Positions 8,627-16,273 of a stretch of DNA of 64,000 nt are shown here, in pieces. Numbering within the stretch: position 1 is the stretch's first letter; every line of letters begins with the position of its first letter. Under the pieces are notes generated by a model. It was not told where the DNA came from. It saw nothing but the letters and a program-made list of their open reading frames with translations, and made no database searches. Source of the DNA: Pseudahrensia aquimaris (GTDB taxonomy: Bacteria; Pseudomonadota; Alphaproteobacteria; Rhizobiales; Rhizobiaceae); contig NZ_JBHTJV010000026.1 in NCBI RefSeq assembly GCF_042676045.1, forward strand, positions 1 through 64,000. The letters are read 5' to 3'. The translations under genes were made by a program, and so were the position numbers.

Positions 8627-8977
8627 ATGGCTAAGCTCAACACCAAACAACGCCGCGCTTCTCGCGTCCGCCGCAGCTTGAAAAAAGTTGCCAATGGCCG
8701 TCCACGTCTCTCCGTGCACCGCTCAAATGCCAACATCTATGTTCAGGTGATCGATGATGTGCAGGGCGCAACGCTCGCTTCCGCATCGACCTTGGAAAAA
8801 GGCGTCGCGGAAAAAGGCGGCAACGTCTCCGCTGCAGCAGCGATCGGCAAGTTAATTGCCGAACGTGCTACCAAGGCTGGCGTGACCGAAGTGGTCTTCG
8901 ACCGCGGTGCTTTTCTCTATCACGGTCGCGTTAAGGCGCTTGCCGATGCAGCCCGCGAAGGCGGTCTGAAATTCTAG
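8627..8977 (+). CDS. rplR: 50S ribosomal protein L18
   Basis: The ATG at 8627 gives 116 residues starting MAKLNTKQRRASRVRRSLKK, the normal L18 length. The open frame also runs upstream inside rplF, but that extension is ignored. The motif RLSVHRSNANIYVQVIDD and the end FDRGAFLYHGRVKALADAAR are characteristic. L18 binds 5S rRNA together with L5. A 109-bp spacer follows. Confidence 0.97.
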   Translation: MAKLNTKQRRASRVRRSLKKVANGRPRLSVHRSNANIYVQVIDDVQGATLASASTLEKGVAEKGGNVSAAAAIGKLIAERATKAGVTEVVFDRGAFLYHGRVKALADAAREGGLKF

Positions 8978-9086
8978 GTGCAAGGCACGGCCATGAGCTG
9001 CGCCTTCGCTTTTTCACCGTCGCATGATCCGCTAAGCGGGCTTGCGGCTCAACGATGTGCTCCCGGAAAAGAATAAGGAACAGGAT

Positions 9087-9653
9087 ATGGCACAGAGACC
9101 CGAAAGAGGCGGCCGCAACAACCGCCGCGATGAGGAAGAGCAGAGCGAATTCGTCGACAAGCTCGTCCACATCAATCGTGTTGCAAAAGTTGTGAAGGGT
9201 GGTCGCCGCTTCGGCTTCGCCGCTCTCGTCGTCGTTGGTGACGAAAAAGGCCGCGTTGGCTTCGGCCACGGCAAGGCGCGCGAAGTGCCCGAGGCTATTC
9301 GCAAGGCTTCTGAAGCAGCAAAGCGCGACATGATTTTCGTGCCGCTGCGCGATGGCCGCACTCTGCACCACGATGTGAACGGCCGCCACGGCGCCGGTAA
9401 AGTTGTGCTGCGTTCAGCGCCTCCAGGAACCGGCATCATCGCCGGTGGTCCAATGCGTGCTGTGTTCGAAACCGTTGGCATGTCGGACGTCGTTGCGAAA
9501 TCGCTCGGTTCGTCCAACCCATACAACATGGTTCGCGCCACGTTTGACGCCTTGAAGCGCCAGATGCACCCTAAGGACATCGCAGCGCAGCGCGGCTTGA
9601 AATATTCCACCCTCCAAGAACGTCGCCGCAATGTCGGCGTCGTCGAAGAGTAA
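9087..9653 (+). CDS. rpsE: 30S ribosomal protein S5
   Basis: The ATG at 9087, behind AAGGAACAGG, gives 188 residues; an upstream frame opening at 9042 is less likely. The double-stranded RNA-binding fold is marked by VVKGGRRFGFAALVVVGDEK, followed by GKAREVPEAIRKASEAAKRD and the APPGTGIIAGG loop. S5 contributes to decoding accuracy and the mRNA entry tunnel. Confidence 0.97.
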   Translation: MAQRPERGGRNNRRDEEEQSEFVDKLVHINRVAKVVKGGRRFGFAALVVVGDEKGRVGFGHGKAREVPEAIRKASEAAKRDMIFVPLRDGRTLHHDVNGRHGAGKVVLRSAPPGTGIIAGGPMRAVFETVGMSDVVAKSLGSSNPYNMVRATFDALKRQMHPKDIAAQRGLKYSTLQERRRNVGVVEE

Positions 9654-9665
9654 GGAGTTTAGATC

Positions 9666-9857
9666 ATGGCTGACAAGAAAACTGTCACCGTTGAGCAAAT
9701 CGGCAGCCCATTGCGCCGTCCGCAAGACCAGCGCCAAACGCTGATCGGCCTCGGTCTCAACAAAATGAACCGCCGCCGCACGCTGGAAGATACGCCTTCC
9801 GTGCGCGGCATGATCCGCAAGGTTTCGCACCTCGTCAAAGTCGTTGACGAAGCCTGA
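9666..9857 (+). CDS. rpmD: 50S ribosomal protein L30
   Basis: A 63-residue protein of standard L30 length. The signature QIGSPLRRPQDQRQTLIGLG spans residues 11-30, followed by MNRRRTLEDTPSVRGMIRKV. It lies 12 bp after rpsE and 14 bp before rplO, in the usual spc order. Confidence 0.97.
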   Translation: MADKKTVTVEQIGSPLRRPQDQRQTLIGLGLNKMNRRRTLEDTPSVRGMIRKVSHLVKVVDEA

Positions 9858-9871
9858 TCGGGAGAAATGAC

Positions 9872-10405
9872 ATGAAACTCAACGAACTCTCCGAAATAGA
9901 CGGCGCCAGCCCGTCCCGTAAGCGGGTCGGTCGTGGCATCGGCTCGGGCAAGGGCAAGACCGGTGGCCGTGGTGTCAAGGGTCAGAAATCCCGTTCGGGC
10001 GTCGCGATTAAAGGTTTCGAAGGCGGGCAGATGCCAATCTACCGCCGTCTACCAAAGCGCGGCTTTTCCAATGCGAAGTTTGCCAAAAACTTCAACACTG
10101 TATCGCTTGGCCGTCTTCAGACAGCCGTGGACGCAGGCAAGTTGGATGCCAAAGCAACCGTGGATAGCGCGGCCCTGATTGCAGCGGGCGTTCTGCGCCG
10201 TGCCAAAGACGGCTTCCGCGTTCTCGCGGACGGCGATCTGAAAGCAAAGCTCAACGTGACAGCTGCGGGCATTTCAAAGGCCGCTCAGGAAAAGCTCGAA
10301 AAGGCCGGCGGTTCTTTCACGCAGGAAAACCTCGGCTCCGAAAAGGCTGCTGAAGTGAACGCTTCGAAGGCTGCGAAAACGGCTGCCAAGAAAAAAGCCA
10401 AATAG
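9872..10405 (+). CDS. rplO: 50S ribosomal protein L15 with a Lys/Ala tail
   Basis: A 177-residue protein, longer than the roughly 145 of E. coli. The N-terminal basic glycine-rich region includes GRGIGSGKGKTGGRGVKGQK, and GFEGGQMPIYRRLPKRGF follows. The excess length is a C-terminal stretch rich in Ala, Lys and Glu, ending in a KTAAKKKAK run. It is the last ribosomal gene before a clear intrinsic terminator. Confidence 0.97.
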   Translation: MKLNELSEIDGASPSRKRVGRGIGSGKGKTGGRGVKGQKSRSGVAIKGFEGGQMPIYRRLPKRGFSNAKFAKNFNTVSLGRLQTAVDAGKLDAKATVDSAALIAAGVLRRAKDGFRVLADGDLKAKLNVTAAGISKAAQEKLEKAGGSFTQENLGSEKAAEVNASKAAKTAAKKKAK

Positions 10406-10426
10406 GCTGTGCCAAACACTTAAGAG

Positions 10427-10453
10427 AAGCCCGGACCCGTTCCGGGCTTTTTT
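10427..10453 (+). terminator. Intrinsic terminator between rplO and secY
   Basis: A perfect inverted repeat, AAGCCCGGA at 10427-10435 and TCCGGGCTT at 10441-10449, encloses a 5-nt loop and is followed by a T-run. It stands 21 bp after the rplO stop. It would end, or at least reduce, transcription before secY. Confidence 0.85.
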
Positions 10454-10686
10454 GTTTCAAGTCTGGTGCAAACTGGCACATGAAAACAGGCGCACTCGTG
10501 CTTGCTCATAACTGCCAAGCGCACTAAAAGCGCGGCAGCAAATCAGTTTGCGCGCCGCGTGCGTGTTCGGTCGCAAGGCCGTGTGAGAAATTGACTAGAA
10601 ATCCTGATGTGAATGTCCATATTGGTCGTTCACATGCAAGCGTGCAGCGCGACACCCGCGCCGTGCTGGAATGACCGGAGAAATTC

Positions 10687-12060
10687 ATGGCTTCTGCAGC
10701 CGAACAACTCGCCGCCAATTTAAGCTATTCGACCTTCTCGAAAGCGACCGATCTGAAGAAGCGGCTGTGGTTCACGCTTCTCGCGCTGATCGTCTATCGC
10801 ATCGGCACATACATTCCCATTCCAGGTATCAATCCAGAGGCATTGGCTCGCGCGTTTGATACGCAAGGGCAGGGCGTTCTGGGCCTTCTGAATGTGTTTG
10901 CTGGCGGTGCTGTCGAGCGTTTCGCCATCTTCGCGCTCGGCATTATGCCGTATATTTCCGCCTCCATCATCATGCAGCTTATGACGTCGGTGGTGCCGAC
11001 GCTCGAAGCCTTGAAGAAAGAGGGTGAGCAGGGCCGTAAGGTCATCAACCAATATACCCGCTACGGCACCGTAATTCTCGGCACTGCGCAGGCTTTCGGC
11101 ATCGCGTCCGGCCTTCAGGCATCCGAAGGCATGGTTCTGAACCCTGGCTGGTTCTGGATGCTCTCCACAGTCATTACGCTGGTTGGCGGCACCATGTTCC
11201 TGATGTGGCTTGGTGAGCAGATCACCGCACGCGGCGTCGGCAACGGCATTTCGCTTATCATCTTTGCTGGCATCGTGGCGGCACTTCCAGGCGCTATTGC
11301 ACAGTTGCTCGACCAGGGCGCGCAAGGCGCAATTTCCACGCTCACCATGCTTGGTGTGCTGGTTTCCATCCTCGCTTTGATCGCGCTGATCGTCTTCGTG
11401 GAGCGCGCTCAGCGCCGACTGTTGATCCAGTATCCAAAGCGGCAAACCGCCAATTCCATGGCGCAGGGCGACTCGTCCCACCTGCCATTGAAGCTGAACA
11501 CGGCTGGTGTTATCCCACCGATCTTCGCCTCGTCCCTGCTGCTGCTGCCAGCTACGATTACAGGCTTTTCCGGCACGGGCGATCCTGACGGCATTATGGC
11601 GACGATCAACGCTTTGCTCGGTCGCGGTCAGCCCGGTTATCTGATTTTCTACGGCTCTATGATCGTTTTTTTCGCGTTCTTCTATACGGCAATCGTTTTC
11701 AATCCGACTGAGACAGCCGACAACCTCAAACAGCATGGCGGCTTCATTCCCGGCATCCGCCCTGGTGAAAAGACGGCCCAGTATATCGACTATGTGCTGA
11801 CTCGCGTTTCGGTGCTGGGTGCGCTGTATCTGGTGTTCGTGTGTCTTTTGCCCGAAATGTTCTTGTCCAACCTCGGTATCTCAGCGTTCCTGGGTGGAAC
11901 ATCGATGTTGATCATCGTTTCGGTTACGCTCGACATGGTATCGCAGGTGCAAAGCCATCTGTTTGCGCAGCAATATGAAGGGCTCATCAAGAAGTCTTCG
12001 TTGCGCGGAGGAAAGGGTCCGCGCGGGGGCAACAGCCCACGCGCCTTGAAAAGAAAGTAA
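10687..12060 (+). CDS. secY: Preprotein translocase subunit SecY
   Basis: A 457-residue membrane protein with ten hydrophobic segments. Recognisable family regions include IGTYIPIPGINPEALARAFD in the first transmembrane and periplasmic part, GNGISLIIFAGIVA, and the cytoplasmic loop with QYPKRQTANS that contacts ribosome and SecA. The C-terminus ends in a basic tail. It follows a terminator and a 281-bp gap that holds a TTGACT hexamer at 10591 but no convincing -10. It therefore probably has its own promoter and forms a unit with adk, 6 bp downstream. Confidence 0.97.
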   Translation: MASAAEQLAANLSYSTFSKATDLKKRLWFTLLALIVYRIGTYIPIPGINPEALARAFDTQGQGVLGLLNVFAGGAVERFAIFALGIMPYISASIIMQLMTSVVPTLEALKKEGEQGRKVINQYTRYGTVILGTAQAFGIASGLQASEGMVLNPGWFWMLSTVITLVGGTMFLMWLGEQITARGVGNGISLIIFAGIVAALPGAIAQLLDQGAQGAISTLTMLGVLVSILALIALIVFVERAQRRLLIQYPKRQTANSMAQGDSSHLPLKLNTAGVIPPIFASSLLLLPATITGFSGTGDPDGIMATINALLGRGQPGYLIFYGSMIVFFAFFYTAIVFNPTETADNLKQHGGFIPGIRPGEKTAQYIDYVLTRVSVLGALYLVFVCLLPEMFLSNLGISAFLGGTSMLIIVSVTLDMVSQVQSHLFAQQYEGLIKKSSLRGGKGPRGGNSPRALKRK

Positions 12061-12066
12061 GCCGTA

Positions 12067-12717
12067 ATGCGCTTGATTTTGGTGGGTCCGCCGGGGGCGG
12101 GCAAGGGGACACAGGCGCAGCGTCTGGTTGAAAAACACGGTATTCCGCAACTGTCGACAGGCGACATGCTGCGCGCAGCGGTGGCTGCCGGCACGGAAAC
12201 CGGCATCAAGGCCAAAGCGGTGATGGATTCAGGCGGTTTGGTTTCTGACGAGATCGTCAACGCTATCGTCTCGGAGCGGCTTGACGAGCCCGATTGCGCA
12301 GGCGGCTTCATTCTTGATGGCTATCCCCGCACATTGGCGCAAGCCGACTCGGTGGAAGCCATGCTCGGTTCCAAAGATATGGGCCTTGATGCAGTCATCG
12401 AATTGCGTGTCGATGACAATGCGATGGTGGAGCGCGTTTCTGGCCGCTACACATGCGCCGAATGCGGAACGGGCTATCACGACACGCTGAACAAACCCGC
12501 CAAAGAAGGCGTCTGTGACAAGTGTGGTTCCACGGAATTCAAACGCCGCGCGGACGACAATGCCGACGCGATGCGAACCCGCTTGCAGGCCTACTACAAA
12601 GAGACCGCTCCACTGATTGGCTATTACTACGCCAAGGGCAAATTGAAGCGTGTCGAGGGCATGGCGCCAATCGATACGGTCACAGCCGAGATCGCTGCGG
12701 TGCTTGGAAACCTGTAA
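12067..12717 (+). CDS. adk: Adenylate kinase, long form with a four-cysteine lid
   Basis: A 216-residue protein. The P-loop GPPGAGKGTQ is at residues 7-16 and the AMP-binding segment DGYPRT is present. The lid domain has CAEC near residue 137 and CDKC some 20 residues later, the arrangement that binds zinc in many bacterial adenylate kinases. It interconverts ATP and AMP with two ADP. It follows secY by 6 bp. In related genomes rpsM comes next, but here a 2.6-kb stretch intervenes. Confidence 0.97.
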   Translation: MRLILVGPPGAGKGTQAQRLVEKHGIPQLSTGDMLRAAVAAGTETGIKAKAVMDSGGLVSDEIVNAIVSERLDEPDCAGGFILDGYPRTLAQADSVEAMLGSKDMGLDAVIELRVDDNAMVERVSGRYTCAECGTGYHDTLNKPAKEGVCDKCGSTEFKRRADDNADAMRTRLQAYYKETAPLIGYYYAKGKLKRVEGMAPIDTVTAEIAAVLGNL

Positions 12718-12816
12718 CGCAAAGCAAGCGCGTAAAGACTATGACAAGTTTGATCGGTTAGGTTGTCTCGAACACCACGGCGCGCCCTTTGCGTGCGCGA
12801 TGATGAGGGACAGGCT

Positions 12817-13857
12817 ATGAACGCGGCTACGATCAAGAAATCATCCGACGTCATGAACGAGGACCGAACAGCGGAAGTTGCTGCTCTTGCTAAAAAAGCG
12901 TTTGGACGCGAGCCGAAGCGGGTGGCGTTTCCCGGCGGCACCAGCCGCAGCGCTTTCGTGGCGGATATGGAAGACGGTATTTACGTTTTTGCAGACCGCA
13001 AGGAGCCAGATGCCGCCCAACTAGAAGGCATCGTGCTGCGCAATCTCGGACCCAGTGGCAGCGTGCCGAAACTGCAAGGCGTCTACGGCAATTGGGTTGT
13101 GCAAGAATTCGTTGGCGGCGCGCGTCTGCCCGTCGCGCTCGATGATGCCAAAAGCGCCGAAGAGCGTGAATTGCTTGTCGATCTGTCGCTTGTGAGCCTG
13201 CTCAATATTCACGAGCAAGCCCGTTCACTCAATCTGGCGCACCGCGTGCCCAAGGCGGGAACAGCGGAGAATTGGCTCTGGAACCGCACCGGCGTTGCCA
13301 AACGCATCTCACGCTCGGCTGGCATAGATATTCCCGACCTTGATCGTGAAAAGCTGGTCAAACTGATGGATGTGAAACGCGACGAGTTCATCAAGTGGGA
13401 CGCACGGCCCGGCAATGCACTGTATGATGGCGAGCGGGTGATCTGGTTTGACTGGGAGGACTGTGTTCGCTCCAAGGCGCTTGATGACTTGGCTTTCGTG
13501 TTATTCGACGAATGGACAAACATCGAGCCGGAGGCCGAGAACCGTCTGATGGAGAAATATCTGCCATTGTATACGCGCGGCCTCTCGCCGCAGCGTGCAG
13601 AGCACTATCTGCGTCTCTTTGGCGTGACCCATTGCATGTTGCGCTTGCGCAGAGCGTTGAAACTCCACCGCCGCGAGAACAAGTGGTGGGACCGAGATTA
13701 TTGCCTACAGCACGACAAGGTGGGCGTCACACACGAAGAATCCAGCCGTATCATCAACCGCATACGCCGTTTAAGCGATGGGGTAGAAGAGTGGAAGCCT
13801 TTGCAAGACTGGACGCTTCAAGTTGCCCAGCACTACAAGTTGGACGTCCATCGATAA
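12817..13857 (+). CDS. Degenerate APH-fold kinase-like protein, function unknown
   Basis: I chose the ATG at 12817 behind GAGGGACAGG, giving 346 residues; the frame opens earlier at 12763. What can be seen is the layout of an aminoglycoside-phosphotransferase-type fold. There is a glycine-containing N-lobe loop (PGGTSRSAFVADM), a hinge-like VVQEFVGG, a catalytic loop WDARPGNALYD and a metal-binding strand VIWFDWEDC. The usual HGDxxxxN has become KWDxxxxN, so the catalytic Asp and the Asn remain while the His and Gly are lost. No secretion signal is present. It is inserted between adk and rpsM and lies 105 bp upstream of the Gly-Ser-Lys repeat gene. The substrate is unknown: small molecule, sugar or protein are all possible, and an inactive pseudokinase is also possible. 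Confidence 0.7.
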   Translation: MNAATIKKSSDVMNEDRTAEVAALAKKAFGREPKRVAFPGGTSRSAFVADMEDGIYVFADRKEPDAAQLEGIVLRNLGPSGSVPKLQGVYGNWVVQEFVGGARLPVALDDAKSAEERELLVDLSLVSLLNIHEQARSLNLAHRVPKAGTAENWLWNRTGVAKRISRSAGIDIPDLDREKLVKLMDVKRDEFIKWDARPGNALYDGERVIWFDWEDCVRSKALDDLAFVLFDEWTNIEPEAENRLMEKYLPLYTRGLSPQRAEHYLRLFGVTHCMLRLRRALKLHRRENKWWDRDYCLQHDKVGVTHEESSRIINRIRRLSDGVEEWKPLQDWTLQVAQHYKLDVHR

Positions 13858-13948
13858 CAATGCAGTTTTATTCAAATTTTATCGATTAATCATCACTTTA
13901 CCAATATGTAGACGAATTACTTCGCATTTGATTTACTCTTCCAACCTC

Positions 13949-13955
13949 AGGAGGG
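13949..13955 (+). promoter_or_regulatory. Consensus ribosome binding site of the repeat-protein gene
   Basis: AGGAGGG lies 7 bp before the ATG at 13963, the best match to the anti-Shine-Dalgarno sequence I noticed in this part of the window. It is preceded by about 90 bp of clearly AT-rich DNA (13858-13948), unlike the neighbouring intergenic regions, which may hold a dedicated promoter. I could not assign -35 and -10 boxes with confidence. Confidence 0.65.
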
Positions 13956-13962
13956 TTTTATC

Positions 13963-15006
13963 ATGGCGAACAACAATTATTACGACTGGTACGAGTTTTC
14001 ATCACATCCATACGATGATGGAAGCGATGGTTCAGGTTCTGGTTCTAAGGGCTCAGGCAGCGGTTCCAAAGGTTCTGGTTCCAAAGGATCGGGCAGTGGC
14101 TCTAAGGGGTCTGGCTCCAAGGGCTCCGGTTCCAAAGGCTCAGGCAGCGGCTCCAAAGGTTCCGGCTCTGGCTCTAAAGGTTCAGGCAGTGGTTCTAAGG
14201 GCTCCGGCTCCGGTTCCAAAGGTTCCGGCTCTGGCTCTAAAGGTTCCGGCTCTGGCTCTAAAGGTTCCGGCTCTGGCTCTAAAGGTTCCGGCTCTGGCTC
14301 TAAAGGTTCAGGCAGCGGTTCCAAAGGTTCAGGCAGCGGTTCCAAGGGTTCCGGCTCCGGTTCTAAAGGCTCAGGCAGCGGCTCCAAAGGTTCCGGCTCT
14401 GGCTCTAAAGGTTCAGGCAGCGGTTCCAAGGGTTCCGGCTCCGGTTCTAAAGGCTCAGGCAGTGGCTCCAAGGGTTCCGGCTCCGGTTCTAAAGGTTCAG
14501 GCAGCGGTTCCAAAGGTTCCGGCTCTGGCTCTAAAGGCTCAGGCAGCGGTTCCAAAGGTTCCGGCTCTGGCTCCAAAGGCTCAGGCAGCGGCTCCAAGGG
14601 TTCCGGCTCCGGCTCTAAAGGCTCAGGCAGCGGCTCCAAGGGTTCTGGCTCTGGCTCCGCGTCCGCAGGGTCCGGCGGCGGTCATACCGTTCCGATCACG
14701 ACGAACCTCATCAAGGGCACCAGCTCGGACGATGTAATCACGGGCACTCACGAGAATGACGAGATGCGTGGCTTCAAGGGCGATGATCTGTTCATCGATT
14801 CCGAAGGTGACGATATCTTCAGAGGCGGAGCGGGCCACGACACCGTTGAGTTCGACGGTTCAGCCAGCGACTACCTTTTCAAGGAAGAGGGCCATAAGCT
14901 CTTCGTGGAAAACATCCATACGGGTGATGTAGACCTTTTGGTAAGCATCGAAGAAGTGCGCTTCACCGATGACGTTGAGCCGCTCGATATGGGTGAAGTC
15001 GAGTAA
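13963..15006 (+). CDS. Gly-Ser-Lys repeat protein with RTX-type C-terminus, probably secreted
   Basis: The protein has 347 residues. Residues 1-22 (MANNNYYDWYEFSSHPYDDG...) are Tyr/Asp-rich without a Sec signal peptide. Residues 23-226 are 30 uninterrupted units ending in Lys: 27 heptads GSGSGSK and three pentads GSGSK (units 3, 5 and 6). After a short Gly/Ser linker, residues 251-295 form five tandem nonapeptides (KGTSSDDVI, TGTHENDEM, RGFKGDDLF, IDSEGDDIF, RGGAGHDTV) of the calcium-binding RTX type. The rest, with the SASDYLF and SIEEVRFTDD segments, resembles the region that follows RTX repeats in alphaproteobacterial type I secretion substrates. The repeats make the chain flexible and strongly cationic, while both ends are acidic. 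No type I exporter genes are in the window. I infer an exported surface or matrix protein; the function is unknown. Confidence 0.85.
   Translation: MANNNYYDWYEFSSHPYDDGSDGSGSGSKGSGSGSKGSGSKGSGSGSKGSGSKGSGSKGSGSGSKGSGSGSKGSGSGSKGSGSGSKGSGSGSKGSGSGSKGSGSGSKGSGSGSKGSGSGSKGSGSGSKGSGSGSKGSGSGSKGSGSGSKGSGSGSKGSGSGSKGSGSGSKGSGSGSKGSGSGSKGSGSGSKGSGSGSKGSGSGSKGSGSGSKGSGSGSKGSGSGSKGSGSGSASAGSGGGHTVPITTNLIKGTSSDDVITGTHENDEMRGFKGDDLFIDSEGDDIFRGGAGHDTVEFDGSASDYLFKEEGHKLFVENIHTGDVDLLVSIEEVRFTDDVEPLDMGEVE
14029..14640 (+). repeat. Thirty tandem 21/15-bp units coding GSGSGSK or GSGSK
   Basis: Units start with GGN TCN and end with AAA or AAG. There are 27 units of 21 bp and three of 15 bp. Two codon versions recur: one uses TCA then AGC/AGT, the other TCC then TCT/TCC. 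Units 11-14 (14221-14304) are identical to each other. From 14326 to 14640 the two versions strictly alternate, giving a 42-bp higher-order period. No spacers are present, so this is coding repeat DNA and not a CRISPR array. Confidence 0.95.
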
Positions 15007-15034
15007 CTCGCTCTCTCACCACGAACGCCAATAG

Positions 15035-15066
15035 AAAGAGCCCGTTCAAACAGAACGGGCTCTTTT
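15035..15066 (+). terminator. Strong intrinsic terminator after the repeat-protein gene
   Basis: A perfect 13-bp inverted repeat (AAAGAGCCCGTTC at 15035-15047, its complement at 15053-15065) with a 5-nt loop ends in TTTT. It lies 28 bp after the stop codon. It isolates the inserted genes from rpsM, which therefore needs its own promoter. Confidence 0.9.
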
Positions 15067-15318
15067 GCTTTGCGACGAAATAGGGCACAATAATTGTCTG
15101 GCGAACAGGGGTGTCTCGCCTATTGACGCGGCATCCAATTCCCCTTAAGTCACCCTCATAATTCGCGACAATTGTGCGATCGGATTCGGGCGTTAAATAA
15201 CGCGCGGGCTGGTCGCTTTCGGTTTGAAGTGCAACAAAAGCCCGCCAAACCCCATTGAGATAGACGGTTCCCACCTAATGCGTGCACGCAACGGTGGTTT
15301 TAAAACAAGGAGATCAGC
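15067..15318 (+). other. Intergenic region before rpsM, likely promoter region of the alpha operon
   Basis: No gene is seen here. Because a terminator ends at 15066, transcription of rpsM-rpoA should start within this stretch. A possible promoter is TTGCTT at 15065-15070 with CAATAA at 15088-15093, 17 bp apart. An imperfect palindrome around ACAATTGT lies near 15164-15178. The rpsM ribosome binding site AAGGAG is at 15307-15312. The promoter reading is weak. Confidence 0.35.
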
Positions 15319-15687
15319 GTGGCTCGTATCGCTGGCGTAAACATTCCGACAAACAAGCGCACAATCATTGCGCTTCAGTATATTCACGGCATCGGCAAGA
15401 AATTTGCTGGTGAAATCATCGAAAAAGCGAAAATCCCGGCGGAACGCCGCGTGAACGAGCTTTCCGATGCCGACGTGTTGCAGATTCGCGAAATCATCGA
15501 CCGTGACTACATGGTTGAGGGCGATCTGCGCCGTGAAGTCTCCATGAACGTTAAGCGCCTCATGGACCTTGGTTGCTATCGTGGTCTGCGTCATCGCCGC
15601 AGCCTTCCGGTGCGCGGCCAGCGCACACACACCAATGCTCGCACCCGCAAGGGTCCGGCAAAGGCGATTGCAGGCAAGAAAAAATAA
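15319..15687 (+). CDS. rpsM: 30S ribosomal protein S13
   Basis: It starts at GTG 15319, placed 7 bp after AAGGAG. The 122 residues begin MARIAGVNIPTNKRTIIALQ and contain IHGIGKKFAGEII and the C-terminal RGLRHRRSLPVRGQRTHTNA. S13 is in the head of the 30S subunit and contacts L5 and tRNA. It is the first gene of the alpha group here, separated from adk by the inserted kinase-like and repeat genes. Confidence 0.97.
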   Translation: MARIAGVNIPTNKRTIIALQYIHGIGKKFAGEIIEKAKIPAERRVNELSDADVLQIREIIDRDYMVEGDLRREVSMNVKRLMDLGCYRGLRHRRSLPVRGQRTHTNARTRKGPAKAIAGKKK

Positions 15688-15790
15688 GGACTGGTTTGGG
15701 GCGGTGCTTTTGCTACGTCCAAACTCGCCTCATCTCTAGATGTAGCCGCTGGAACTACGGCGGTGCAGATATCACAAAAGGATACCCAAA

Positions 15791-16180
15791 ATGGCTAAAG
15801 ATGCCGGCCGCGTTAAAAAACGCGCGCGCAAGAACATCGCCTCCGGCGTTGCTCACGTAAATTCCACGTTTAACAACACCATGATCACAATCGCTGATGC
15901 CCAGGGCAACACGATCTCGTGGTCTTCCGCTGGTGCGCAGGGCTTTAAAGGTTCCCGCAAGTCCACACCCTTTGCCGCACAAGTCGCTGCTGAGGATGCT
16001 GGCAAGAAAGCACAAGAACATGGCTTGAAAACGCTGGAAGTCGAGGTTCGTGGCCCGGGTTCGGGTCGTGAGTCAGCGCTTCGCGCACTTCAGTCCATTG
16101 GTCTGGTCATCACGTCCATTCGCGACGTGACCTCCATCCCGCATAACGGTTGCCGCGCTCGCAAACAGCGTCGCGTCTAA
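15791..16180 (+). CDS. rpsK: 30S ribosomal protein S11
   Basis: A 129-residue protein with the S11 features GVAHVNSTFNNTMITIADAQ near residues 19-38 and the C-terminal DVTSIPHNGCRARKQRRV. S11 lies on the platform of the 30S subunit near the E site. The 103-bp spacer after rpsM contains no recognised gene. Confidence 0.97.
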   Translation: MAKDAGRVKKRARKNIASGVAHVNSTFNNTMITIADAQGNTISWSSAGAQGFKGSRKSTPFAAQVAAEDAGKKAQEHGLKTLEVEVRGPGSGRESALRALQSIGLVITSIRDVTSIPHNGCRARKQRRV

Positions 16181-16273
16181 ACAACCGCTCCATCCGGCCC
16201 CAGTCATCCGGGGGCTTTGACGTATGTTGTCGCGATTGGATGGCGGCAGTCCATTCGGAAGGATTTTATAAAA

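Noticed and set aside
13980..14639. A 219-codon antisense frame of Glu-Pro-Leu repeats and a 304-codon frame +2 ORF over the same DNA
   Set aside because: Both are shadows that any periodic GSGSGSK-coding DNA produces. The sense frame has a consensus ribosome binding site, a non-repetitive RTX-type end and a terminator.
14029..14640. CRISPR-like tandem repeats
   Set aside because: The 21-bp units follow each other without spacers and keep one reading frame.
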